A stretch of 64,000 bases of DNA from Niabella ginsenosidivorans (GTDB lineage Bacteria > Bacteroidota > Bacteroidia > Chitinophagales > Chitinophagaceae): assembly GCF_001654455.1 (NCBI RefSeq), contig NZ_CP015772.1, forward strand, positions 5,563,735-5,627,734. Reading direction: 5' to 3'. This document shows, piece after piece, positions 28,269-36,865 of this stretch. The notes beneath the pieces are model-generated. The model ran no database searches. It saw nothing but the letters and a program-made list of their open reading frames with translations, and was not told the origin of the DNA. Each line of letters opens with the position of its first letter. Positions within the stretch are counted from its first letter, which is position 1. A program made the translations under genes and the position numbers.

Positions 28269-28946
28269 ATGTACCAGTTATTGATTATTGGTATCGGGAT
28301 GCTCTTGTTGATGGGCAATCAGAGTGACCGGCTATTTACCGAGCACTTTGATTATCCTGACGGGGAGCCACCCGGATCCTTCTGGAGCGAAGGCAATGCT
28401 GTAACCATTCGCAATGGCCGCCTGCGGATCGATGCGGATACAGCAGTACCCCGTGCTTCATCGGTTTGGCTGGATAAAGAAATAATAGGAGATGTCAGCA
28501 TTGAATTCGATGTGTATCTGCTGTCCTCTGCCGATGATGCCAATAACATAAATGTATTCTTTATGTACAGCGATCCGTCCGGTAAGCCTCTCCGGCAAAC
28601 TGCAGCAACGCGACAGGACGGCCTTTACCGGAAGTATCACCAGCTGAATGGTTTTATTGTTACGAATGTTACAAATGGAGATACTTCAGCAATTCGCTAC
28701 CGTTTCAGAAAAAACCCGGGTTTCAAATTGATGGCAGAAGCCCGTCAGTACAGGAATATCCGCGGAAAAAAAGTACATATAAAATTGATCAGGAAAGGCA
28801 ATCATTTTGAGTATTGGGAAGACCGGAATAAAGTATTGGACCTGGTAAGCAGTGAACCCGGAGAATCATATAACAAGGGATTGTTTGGATTCCGTACCTG
28901 GCATACGGCATTGGAAATTGATGATCTTTTAATTAAAAGAATATGA
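28269..28946 (+). CDS. Exported DUF6250-like beta-jelly-roll protein
   Basis: The 225-residue protein has a short N-terminal hydrophobic segment (about 3-15) that may be a signal peptide. The body looks like a concanavalin/LamG jelly roll: EHFDYPDGEPPGSFWSEGN, IEFDVYLLSSADDANNINVF, DGLYRKYHQLNGFIVTNVTN, RKNPGFKLMAEAR, then KKVHIKLIRKGNHFEYWEDR and GLFGFRTWHTALEIDDLLIK. This resembles the DUF6250/DUF1961 families found in PULs beside lyases and sulfatases. A carbohydrate-active or binding role is inferred. Its stop overlaps the next start (ATGA), so it is cotranslated with the first beta-propeller gene. Confidence 0.6.
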   Translation: MYQLLIIGIGMLLLMGNQSDRLFTEHFDYPDGEPPGSFWSEGNAVTIRNGRLRIDADTAVPRASSVWLDKEIIGDVSIEFDVYLLSSADDANNINVFFMYSDPSGKPLRQTAATRQDGLYRKYHQLNGFIVTNVTNGDTSAIRYRFRKNPGFKLMAEARQYRNIRGKKVHIKLIRKGNHFEYWEDRNKVLDLVSSEPGESYNKGLFGFRTWHTALEIDDLLIKRI

Positions 28947-30115
28947 GAACAGCGATTTTAGTACCTGCAATATCCGTTCTTCTTTTTTTGAGCCCTCCTG
29001 TCAAACAATCGGGAGCTGTACTGCCGGATGACAAAACAACATTTAAAGAAATACAGGTAGGCAGGGGCGGTGCCTCCACCATCTTTTCTTACTTTAATAC
29101 CTGTCCGGAAAGTCCCGATGGCCATACTATTGCCTATATACGATGTGAAAAAGAACCGGAACGGGGCAAACCCCGTGTACCGGCTTCGCTTTGGGTTTGT
29201 GATCATGATCTTAAACAACATCGTAAGGTTGCCGGTATCAGGAAAATTTCTGTTCACGATGGAGCGGAAGCGCAATGGGTCGATAACAACCGGATCGCGT
29301 TGCTGGATGATATGCTGCTGCGGGTAATAGATATCCGGTCCGGCAAAGACCTGCTTCATAAAAAGCTGATGGCGGCAGAGATCGGGCATGAAACATTTAA
29401 TGGAAAATTACTTTATTCCATCTGTGAGGGAAAAGTGCCCGGGGAACCTGCCATCTATGAGCTCGATTGCAATACACAGCAGGTGCGCACGGTATTACGG
29501 CTAAAGGAGCTGGCAGCGCTTCCGGTACCTGTATTTATGAAGAAGGGTTCGTTATGCCCCTTGCTGCAATGGCAGCTTTCGCACCTGCAATATGCACCGG
29601 ATGGAAAAAAAATATGCTTTCGGATTGAATTGGGGCCTGAGGAGAATACCATATTGCTGGGTCTTTGCAATATTGACGGCTCCGGTATGAAAGCCTGGAT
29701 GAAGCCCCTTCATTTTCTATGGTACAACAATACGTCAATAGTCGGGCATTTGAGCAATGAGCCGGATGGAAAAAGACCGGAACCCTATGGACGAAGATAT
29801 TCCCTCACCCGCTGGGATCTGGATGGAAATGTGATCCGGCAAATGATGGCTCCAAGGGGCAACCATCTTGCCATATCCCCGGACAAAAACTATTTTGTGT
29901 CCGAAACTTTTTATCAAACCAACCCGGTCATTGTTACGCTTTACTCCGGTGCAGGCAAAGCTCCGTCAGAAATTTGCCGTTTTGATCCTTTTAATATCAC
30001 CTGGAAGAAAAAATTTCATGTGAACCCCTCTTTTTCGCGGGATGGGAAACGGGTCTATTACTCCAGGCCACTAAATGAAATGTATAATGGTACTTTTTTT
30101 ATTGAGATCTCATAA
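28943..30115 (+). CDS. Exported beta-propeller protein, PL22-like (paralogue 1 of 3)
   Basis: The 390-residue protein has a signal peptide (about 1-25) and repeated TolB/PD40-type blades: CPESPDGHTIAYIRCEKEP, QYAPDGKKICFRIELG, ISPDKNYFVSETFYQTNP and FHVNPSFSRDGKRVYYSR. The layout recalls oligogalacturonate lyases (PL22), which are seven-bladed propellers with His and metal at the active site. Histidines kept in all three paralogues (LHF/LHS, GHL, GNHL, FHVNP) would be candidates. Similarity to PL22 is in style, not proven. It may cleave a uronic-acid glycan or bind fragments. This copy is the most diverged of the three: it lacks the AHNGVEAQW form of a shared segment (HDGAEAQW instead). Confidence 0.7.
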   Translation: MRTAILVPAISVLLFLSPPVKQSGAVLPDDKTTFKEIQVGRGGASTIFSYFNTCPESPDGHTIAYIRCEKEPERGKPRVPASLWVCDHDLKQHRKVAGIRKISVHDGAEAQWVDNNRIALLDDMLLRVIDIRSGKDLLHKKLMAAEIGHETFNGKLLYSICEGKVPGEPAIYELDCNTQQVRTVLRLKELAALPVPVFMKKGSLCPLLQWQLSHLQYAPDGKKICFRIELGPEENTILLGLCNIDGSGMKAWMKPLHFLWYNNTSIVGHLSNEPDGKRPEPYGRRYSLTRWDLDGNVIRQMMAPRGNHLAISPDKNYFVSETFYQTNPVIVTLYSGAGKAPSEICRFDPFNITWKKKFHVNPSFSRDGKRVYYSRPLNEMYNGTFFIEIS

Positions 30116-30116
30116 A

Positions 30117-31310
30117 ATGAATAAAGGCATACAACACCTTGCAAAAAGGTGCGCCGTGGGTATCACCATGATCGCAATGGTGCTGGCAGGTGCTGTTAAT
30201 GCTCAGCAGGTTAAACCTTTACAGCAACCGCAATTGGTGGAGCATCAGATAGGCGCTGGTGGTGCATCAACTATTTTTTCTTTTTTTAATACCTGCCCGG
30301 AAAGCCCGGACGGTAGTACGATCGCGTATGTCCGTTGTAAAAAGGAGCCATCGGGCAGAGATCATTTTGCTCCTGCTGAATTATGGGTCTGTAACCGGCA
30401 CCTGAAGCAGCATCATAAGGTGATTGCCATTGCCGGAACAGCAGCGCATAATGGTGTGGAAGCGCAATGGATCGATAATAAACGTATAGCGTTTTTTGAC
30501 AGTGGCAAAGTACGCCTGGTAGATATTCATACAGGAAAAGACCTGCTGAAAAAGGCGTTACAGGCCGATGGGCTTGGGCATCAACCCCATCAGGGCAAAA
30601 TACTTTATAATATCTATACCGATGACGGACGGGGAGCACAGGGCATTTATGAGCTGGATTGTAATACGCAACAAAGCCGTTTGGTATTGAGTATAAAGGA
30701 TTGTGCTAAAGTAACCCTTCCCGCTTATTTGCAGCAAAAAGATATTGATTCGCTGAAATACTGGCGTACCCTGCACAGCCAGTATTCACCGGATGGAAAA
30801 AGGATCGCTTTTCGTTTAGATATTGGCTCCTCTGAAAGATCGCAACTGCTGGGTATTTGCAATGCAGATGGCTCCGGATTAAAGATTATGAATAAAGCGC
30901 TGCACTTTTTTTGGTACAACAATACATCCATCGTTGGGCATTTACAGGTTGATAAAAATGGCAAACGACCGGAAGTGAAGGAGAAAAGATATACGCTTAC
31001 CCGATGGGACCTGGACGGTAACATCCTGGAAGAAGAGATGACGCCTCCCGGAAACCACCTGGCCATGTCTCCGGACAGGCAGCATTTTGTATCCGAAACA
31101 TTTTACAAAACCAACCCGGTAGTTGTTCAGTTGTACACCATTGGACACCCCGAAGCTACCGTCACGATCGCGCGTTTTGATCCTTATGATATTACCTGGA
31201 ACCGCCGTTTTCATGTAAATCCTGCCTTTTCGCGTGACGGGAAACGTATTTATTTAAGTCATCCGCTAAATAATAAATATAATGGAACTTTTTATTACGA
31301 AATCAAATGA
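30117..31310 (+). CDS. Exported beta-propeller protein, PL22-like (paralogue 2 of 3)
   Basis: The 397-residue protein starts at ATG 30117, one base after the upstream stop; a longer frame to 30075 would overlap the previous gene and is rejected. The signal peptide ends GAVNAQQ. Shared blocks with its neighbours include GGASTIFSFFNTCPESPDG, AHNGVEAQWIDNKRIAFFD, GIYELDCNTQQ, QYSPDGKRIAFRLDIG, NNTSIVGHL, PGNHLAMSPD and FHVNPAFSRDGKRIYLS. It is closer to paralogue 3 than to paralogue 1 in these blocks. Function as in paralogue 1: a PL22-like lyase or glycan-binding propeller, inferred from fold style and location. Confidence 0.7.
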   Translation: MNKGIQHLAKRCAVGITMIAMVLAGAVNAQQVKPLQQPQLVEHQIGAGGASTIFSFFNTCPESPDGSTIAYVRCKKEPSGRDHFAPAELWVCNRHLKQHHKVIAIAGTAAHNGVEAQWIDNKRIAFFDSGKVRLVDIHTGKDLLKKALQADGLGHQPHQGKILYNIYTDDGRGAQGIYELDCNTQQSRLVLSIKDCAKVTLPAYLQQKDIDSLKYWRTLHSQYSPDGKRIAFRLDIGSSERSQLLGICNADGSGLKIMNKALHFFWYNNTSIVGHLQVDKNGKRPEVKEKRYTLTRWDLDGNILEEEMTPPGNHLAMSPDRQHFVSETFYKTNPVVVQLYTIGHPEATVTIARFDPYDITWNRRFHVNPAFSRDGKRIYLSHPLNNKYNGTFYYEIK

Positions 31311-32502
31311 TCCAATAGCGGTAACATCCCCTTTTGGGAGGCTATGTAATCGGGTTTCCTGTTTGATCGCAGTGGTTATTTTGATGACTGTTACCACTTC
31401 TGTGGCCCGTGCGCAGCAGGTTCCCGGCAAAGAGCACCAGGTAGGCCCTGATGGTATGTCTGCTGTTTTTTCATTTTATAACACCAGCCCGGAGAGCCCG
31501 GACGGAAAGACCCTTGTTTATGTCCGGTGTAAAAAAGAACCTTATGGCAGGGAAGAATTTGTGCCCGGCGAGCTTTGGGTTTGTGACCGGGATCTGAAAA
31601 ACCACAGGAAGCTGACAGACATTAATGGAACCGTAGCGCATAATGGTGTGGAAGCGCAATGGATCGATAATAAACGTATAGCGTTTTTTGATAAAGGTCG
31701 TATCAGGATTGTGGATGCTCAGAGCGGAAAAGACCTGCTGACAAAAAAAATAACGGGTGCAGGGCTCGGGCACTATCCTTATGAGAATAAGATCATGTAT
31801 AATATTTACAGTGGTGAAGGAGACGGCGCTCCTGGTATTTATGAGCTGGATTGTAACACGTTTGAAACAAAGCGGATCCTTACCAATACGGAGATCGCTA
31901 AAGTGCCGTTGCCGGCTAACCTGCCTGCTGAAAAAATAGCCGCTGTAAAGGACTGGCGGGCGCTTCATTGCCAGTATTCGCCCGATGGAAAAAAAATTGC
32001 ATTCCGGTTGGATGTAGGCCCGTTTGAAGAGGACCAGTTACAGGGGATCTGTAACAGGGATGGAAGCGGCCTTAAAATAATGACACAAACACTGCATTCC
32101 ATCTGGTATGACAATGGATCAATGATCGGGCACCTGCGCTATGAAAAAGACGGCAAAAAGCCGGAAGATCTGAAGCAGCGTTTTACACTGGTACGGGTGG
32201 ACCTGGATGGAAATATGCTGCAACGGAACATGACGCCGCGTGGCAATCACCTGGGAGTATCACCGGACAGGAAATGGTTTGCGTCTGAAACCTTTTACCA
32301 GACCAACCCGGTGGTATTTAAGCTGTATCCTAACGGCCATCCTGAAAAAGCGATTGAAATTGCAAGGTACAACCCTTACGATGTGGTATGGAAGCGGCGT
32401 TTTCATGTAAACCCTGCCTTTTCACGGGATGGGAAACGCCTTTATTACTCAAGACCATTGAATGAAAAATATGCCGGTATTTTTTACTATGAAATAAAGT
32501 AG
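31282..32502 (+). CDS. Exported beta-propeller protein, PL22-like (paralogue 3 of 3)
   Basis: The 406-residue frame starts at ATG 31282, inside the 3' end of paralogue 2 (29-bp overlap). The hydrophobic core SCLIAVVILMTVTTSVARAQ ends the signal peptide only at about residue 45, so a later non-ATG start near 31363 is possible. The body repeats the shared blocks SPESPDGKTLVYVRCKKEP, AHNGVEAQWIDNKRIAFFD, QYSPDGKKIAFRLDVG, RGNHLGVSPD and FHVNPAFSRDGKRLYYSR. The three genes arose by tandem duplication and have diverged, which suggests related but different substrates. A sulfatase gene follows after 6 bp. Confidence 0.7.
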   Translation: MELFITKSNDPIAVTSPFGRLCNRVSCLIAVVILMTVTTSVARAQQVPGKEHQVGPDGMSAVFSFYNTSPESPDGKTLVYVRCKKEPYGREEFVPGELWVCDRDLKNHRKLTDINGTVAHNGVEAQWIDNKRIAFFDKGRIRIVDAQSGKDLLTKKITGAGLGHYPYENKIMYNIYSGEGDGAPGIYELDCNTFETKRILTNTEIAKVPLPANLPAEKIAAVKDWRALHCQYSPDGKKIAFRLDVGPFEEDQLQGICNRDGSGLKIMTQTLHSIWYDNGSMIGHLRYEKDGKKPEDLKQRFTLVRVDLDGNMLQRNMTPRGNHLGVSPDRKWFASETFYQTNPVVFKLYPNGHPEKAIEIARYNPYDVVWKRRFHVNPAFSRDGKRLYYSRPLNEKYAGIFYYEIK

Positions 32503-32508
32503 TATACA

Positions 32509-33900
32509 ATGAATTTAAAATGGATCAGCATAGTGGTTTTTTGTTTATGGGCGGGGTTGCCTGTCGCTGGTCAGGAAATAAAGCCCCCAAAGAATGTGCT
32601 TATTATCATTACCGATGAGCAGTCTGCCGATGCAATAAGCGCTGTTGCAGGTAGCCGGTATTTTCATACGCCTAACATAGATGCACTGGCAAAAAACGGT
32701 GTCCGCTTTGCCAGGGCGTATTGTGCCAACCCGCTTTGCACACCATCCCGGTCGTCTATGTTTACCGGCAGGTACCCGCATGAGCTGGGAGTAATGGATA
32801 ATAAAAGTGCGGCAACCGGTAATGCATCCTTCCCGGTGATGGGCACTTATTTTACTGCAAAGGGCTATGAAACGGGGTATGTAGGAAAATGGCATGTTCC
32901 TCTGTTCCCTTTAAAAAATACATCAGTGAGTGGTTTTCAATGGCTGCAAAATAACCAGCTGGGAGGAGCGGATAGCCTTTTGCCCGGCGCTGCGGTTCAA
33001 TTCATTAATAAAAAAAGAGCACAGCCGTTTTTACTGGTCGTTTCCTTTGTCAATCCGCACAATATATGTGAATGGGCAAGGGGCGATCAATTACCGGATG
33101 GAGCTATAGGTGTTCCCCCGGCACTGGCTGAATGCCCGCCGCTATTGCCCAATCATGCACCAACGTTTAATGAAAGCGATATCAACCGGGAGATGCGCAG
33201 GTTCACCCAGTCCAGCCCGCAATTTCCTGTAGGAAATTTTACTGATTCCCAATGGCGTGCATACCGGTGGGCCTATTACCGGCTAATTGAAAAAGTGGAT
33301 GCTTATATAGGAACGGTTTTAAAGGCATTAAAAGCATCCGGCCAGTATGAAAATACGCTCATTGTTTTCCTCAGTGATCATGGAGATATGCAGGGCGCCC
33401 ATCAATGGAATCAAAAGACCGTTTTTTACGAAGAAGCAGCGCGGGTACCCTTTATTTTATCCAGCCCGGGTTTGAAGCCCGGAACATCGGATGACCTTGT
33501 CAATACGGGCATCGACCTGATTCCTACTATTTGTGCGTACGCAGGCATTGATCTGCCGGCGGCATTGCCCGGCTGCAATGTTTTGAAGCCTGATCCGCGC
33601 AGGCAATATGTTGTTGTTGCTAACAGGCTGGCTGTTGGTAAAGATATTCCGGGTAAAAAAACTTTTAAACCGGAAGGGCGGATGGTACGCAGTGATCATT
33701 TTAAATACTGGGTCTATGATGAGGGAAAACGACGGGAATCTTTGTTTGATATGGATGAAGACCCCGGTGAAATGCAGGACCTGGCACGTCTTCCCCAATA
33801 CAGGGAGGTGCTGGAAGCACACCGCCATTATTTAAAAGAATGGGCAAAAAAATATAGCGACAATAAAGCATTAGAAATGCTGAAAGATCAAAATTTATAA
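32509..33900 (+). CDS. Exported Cys-type sulfatase (CTPSR)
   Basis: This 463-residue S1-family sulfatase has a signal peptide (ending VAGQ), the metal site IIITDEQ near residues 33-38 (DE rather than DD), HTPNIDAL and the formylglycine motif C-T-P-S-R with Cys77, followed by SSMFTGRYPHELG. The second metal/sulfate site is VFLSDHGDMQGAHQW. It hydrolyses a sulfate ester after Cys-to-formylglycine conversion, probably in the periplasm. The substrate position is not predictable by eye. It ends one base before the next sulfatase start, so the two are cotranslated. Confidence 0.93.
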   Translation: MNLKWISIVVFCLWAGLPVAGQEIKPPKNVLIIITDEQSADAISAVAGSRYFHTPNIDALAKNGVRFARAYCANPLCTPSRSSMFTGRYPHELGVMDNKSAATGNASFPVMGTYFTAKGYETGYVGKWHVPLFPLKNTSVSGFQWLQNNQLGGADSLLPGAAVQFINKKRAQPFLLVVSFVNPHNICEWARGDQLPDGAIGVPPALAECPPLLPNHAPTFNESDINREMRRFTQSSPQFPVGNFTDSQWRAYRWAYYRLIEKVDAYIGTVLKALKASGQYENTLIVFLSDHGDMQGAHQWNQKTVFYEEAARVPFILSSPGLKPGTSDDLVNTGIDLIPTICAYAGIDLPAALPGCNVLKPDPRRQYVVVANRLAVGKDIPGKKTFKPEGRMVRSDHFKYWVYDEGKRRESLFDMDEDPGEMQDLARLPQYREVLEAHRHYLKEWAKKYSDNKALEMLKDQNL

Positions 33901-33901
33901 A

Positions 33902-35392
33902 ATGATGGACTATTTATTTCGATTATTTAAAAAACAAACCCAGTGCTATGGTTCCTGGTTACTGTTGATAATGTTAACAGCAGCGGCCATACAGCTCAAT
34001 GCCCAGCACAAAAAGATGAACGTTCTTTTTATCATTGCCGATGATCTCAATTGTGACCTGGGCGCTTACGGGCATTACCTGGTTAAAACGCCCAATATTG
34101 ACAGGCTTGCAAAACAGGGGCTGCTGTTTACAAACACTTTTTGCAATTTCCCGTTATGCGGCCCCTCCAGGGGAAGCATATTAACGGGGCTGTATCCGGA
34201 TCAGACCGGTCATTATAACCTGCGCGATTATATAAGGCAGCATGTTCCGGATGTAGTTACCCTGCCTCAGAATTTTATGAACCAGGGCTATATTTCCGCC
34301 CGGGTTGGCAAGCTGTTTCATTATGATAACCCCGGGGGTATAGGTACACCGGGCCATGATGACTCAGTCTCCTGGAACGAACGGTATTACCCGAGGGGGA
34401 TTGACAAGGATCTGGAAAATAAAATCTTTAGCCTGCGGCCGGGCGCTTTTGGAGCCACGTTAAGCTGGCTTTCGGCTGAGGGAAAAGATGAAGACCATAC
34501 CGATGGAAAAGTTGCCCTGCAGGCAATTGAATTACTTAAAAAATATAAAGAGAAAAATACCCCGTTCTTCCTGGGTGTTGGTTTTTATAAGCCGCATACG
34601 CCTTTTGTAGCGCCTTCTAAATACTTTGATCTTTATAACAGGGATGATATACGCGTGCCCCGGGTTGATCCTGATTACTTTTCAACATTGCCCCAGCCCG
34701 CAGTAAAAGTGCTGTCCCGCTTTAAAGAACAGCTGAATTTACCGGATTCGCTGGCCCGGTGCGCCATACAGGGATACTACGCGGTCATCTCTTTTATGGA
34801 CGCGCAGGTTGGGAAAGTGTTGCAGGCACTGGACAGCCTGGGCTTAAGAGATCAGACGATCGTGGTATTTACATCTGATCACGGGTACCACATGGGAGAA
34901 CATGGGTACTATCAAAAAAACACGCTGTTTGAAAATTCGGACCGCGTACCGCTGATCATTGATGCGCCGGGGATGCACAACAGGGGTAAAACCTGTACTT
35001 CCATTGTGGAACTGATCGATCTGTACCCTACATTAAGCCAGCTGGCAGGGCTGCACATGCCGGAATATGTAGCGGGAACCAGCTTCAAAAAGCTGCTCAA
35101 TACTCCTTCAGAAAAAACAAGGAACAGCTCGCTCACCCAGATCCCCGGCGGGTATACGCTGCGGACAGAAAAGTACAGGTACACCCGGTGGGGCAAAGGA
35201 GGAAAAGGAATGATTGAGTTGTATAACCGCGTTGAGGACCCGGATGAAATGAAAAACCGGGCAAATGATCCGCAGTATGAAAAGCTGATCAGTCAGTTGG
35301 ATGAAGAGCTGAATGAAAGGATCCGGGAAGCAGCGGTTCCGCCCAAAGGGCTGAAAGTGATAAAAAAAGCAGCTATAAACCCAGGTAAATAA
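33902..35392 (+). CDS. Exported Cys-type sulfatase, iduronate-2-sulfatase-like (CGPSR)
   Basis: The 496-residue protein has a signal peptide (ending QLNAQ), metal ligands in FIIADDLNCDLGAYG and the motif C-G-P-S-R with Cys86, followed by GSILTGLYPDQTGHYNLRDY. GKLFHYDNPGG, VGFYKPHTPFVAP and DHGYHMGEHGYYQKNTLFE are hallmarks of the iduronate-2-sulfatase-like group (S1_7 by memory). In ulvan and glycosaminoglycan PULs this group removes 2-O or other sulfates next to uronic acid or rhamnose. The subfamily call is from recognition only. Two ATGs (33902, 33905) compete as start. Confidence 0.93.
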   Translation: MMDYLFRLFKKQTQCYGSWLLLIMLTAAAIQLNAQHKKMNVLFIIADDLNCDLGAYGHYLVKTPNIDRLAKQGLLFTNTFCNFPLCGPSRGSILTGLYPDQTGHYNLRDYIRQHVPDVVTLPQNFMNQGYISARVGKLFHYDNPGGIGTPGHDDSVSWNERYYPRGIDKDLENKIFSLRPGAFGATLSWLSAEGKDEDHTDGKVALQAIELLKKYKEKNTPFFLGVGFYKPHTPFVAPSKYFDLYNRDDIRVPRVDPDYFSTLPQPAVKVLSRFKEQLNLPDSLARCAIQGYYAVISFMDAQVGKVLQALDSLGLRDQTIVVFTSDHGYHMGEHGYYQKNTLFENSDRVPLIIDAPGMHNRGKTCTSIVELIDLYPTLSQLAGLHMPEYVAGTSFKKLLNTPSEKTRNSSLTQIPGGYTLRTEKYRYTRWGKGGKGMIELYNRVEDPDEMKNRANDPQYEKLISQLDEELNERIREAAVPPKGLKVIKKAAINPGK

Positions 35393-35401
35393 TCGTATTT
35401 A

Positions 35402-36865
35402 ATGAGTGTACTATTTAAGATAAAGATCCGCTGGTTGCTGTTTATTTTGTTGCTGGTTTCATCCCCGGACGGGGTAGCCGCCCAGGCTCCTGTTCCGGCT
35501 AAAACATCCCATAAACCCAACATCATTTATATACTGGCGGATGATATGGGGTATGGCGATCTGAGCTGTTACGGGCAGCAGCGCTTTCGAACGCCGAATA
35601 TTGACCGCATTGCCCGGGAAGGCATGCTGTTTACACAGCATTATGCAGGAACAGCGGTGTGCGCACCGTCCCGGTCATCATTAATGACGGGGCAGCACAC
35701 GGGCTACACACCCATAAGAGGCAACAGCACCGGCAATAAAAAACCCGCCTTCATGCCCGATTCCGTTACTACCATAGCTGAGATCATGAAGCAGGCCGGC
35801 TATGCTACCGGCGCCTTTGGCAAATGGGGCTTGGGCGCTGTTGGTTCTGAAGGTGATCCGAACCGGCAGGGGTTTGATGAGTTTTACGGGTATATTTCGC
35901 AGGGACTGGCGCATAGCTACTATCCTGATTTTCTGTGGCACAACCAGCAAAAAGTGTTGCTGGAAAAAAATTATCCTGATAAAAAAGTGGATTATGCGCC
36001 TGAGCTGATCCATCAGCAGGTACTGCATTTTATTGATGAAAACCGGGATAAGCCATTTTTTCTTTACTACCCGACTATTATTCCTCATGCTGAACTGGTA
36101 GCGCCGGAAGCGTACATGGCGCAATTCAGGGGAAAGTTTTTGCCCGAAAAATCATTTAAGGGCGCAAAATATGGCGATCATAACTACAAAAGAGGCGGCT
36201 TTGAAAGCCAGCCCGAAGCTCATGCTGCCTTTGCCGCCATGATCACTTTGTTAGACCACCAGGTAGGAGAAATACTGGATCGGTTAAAGCAATACGGGCT
36301 GGAAGAGAATACGCTCATTATCTTTTCATCGGACAATGGCCCGCACAAAGAAGGAGGTGCCGACCCTGATTATTTTAATAGCAATGGCCCTTACCGGGGA
36401 TATAAGAGAGACCTCTGTGAAGGAGGCATACGTGAACCGATGCTGGCGCGCTGGCCGGGTCATATTGCGCCAGCCAGCAAAACCAGCCACCTTTCTGCTT
36501 TTTGGGATGTAATGCCCACACTGGCCGGCATTGTAAAAGTAAAAACGCCCGTTAATACTCAGGGCATATCGTTTTTGCCCACGCTTTTAGGTAAGGGAAA
36601 GCAAAAGGAGCATGATTACCTGTATTGGGAGTTTCATGAATGGGGGGGCAGACAGGCCATCAGGAAAGGCAAATGGAAATACGTGGTATATAATGTGCTC
36701 AATAAAGAAAAAAGAAAGGCTGAGTTGTTTAACCTGGATAAGGATCCCGGCGAAAATGAAAATATAGCTGCACAACATCCTGAAATCGTTAAAGAGCTGC
36801 AGGAGCTAATGGAGCATTCAAGAGTTCCCTCGCCTCAATTCCCTTTTGTTGAAACAATAAAATGA
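35402..36865 (+). CDS. Exported Cys-type arylsulfatase-A-like sulfatase (CAPSR)
   Basis: The 487-residue protein has a signal peptide (ending GVAAQ), the metal site ILADDMGYGDLSCYGQ and the motif C-A-P-S-R with Cys87, followed by SSLMTGQHTGYTPIRGN. GAFGKWGLGAVGSEGDPNRQ, FSSDNGPHKEGG and the C-terminal YLYWEFHEWGGRQAIRKGKW are typical of arylsulfatase-A-like enzymes. It removes a sulfate ester from the PUL glycan in the periplasm. Its stop overlaps the ATG of the rhamnosidase gene by 4 bp (ATGA), so desulfation and rhamnose release are probably translationally coupled. Confidence 0.94.
   Translation: MSVLFKIKIRWLLFILLLVSSPDGVAAQAPVPAKTSHKPNIIYILADDMGYGDLSCYGQQRFRTPNIDRIAREGMLFTQHYAGTAVCAPSRSSLMTGQHTGYTPIRGNSTGNKKPAFMPDSVTTIAEIMKQAGYATGAFGKWGLGAVGSEGDPNRQGFDEFYGYISQGLAHSYYPDFLWHNQQKVLLEKNYPDKKVDYAPELIHQQVLHFIDENRDKPFFLYYPTIIPHAELVAPEAYMAQFRGKFLPEKSFKGAKYGDHNYKRGGFESQPEAHAAFAAMITLLDHQVGEILDRLKQYGLEENTLIIFSSDNGPHKEGGADPDYFNSNGPYRGYKRDLCEGGIREPMLARWPGHIAPASKTSHLSAFWDVMPTLAGIVKVKTPVNTQGISFLPTLLGKGKQKEHDYLYWEFHEWGGRQAIRKGKWKYVVYNVLNKEKRKAELFNLDKDPGENENIAAQHPEIVKELQELMEHSRVPSPQFPFVETIK

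Noticed and set aside
31471..31968. 165-codon ORF antisense to the third beta-propeller gene
   Set aside because: Shadow of a coding frame; no recognisable domain.
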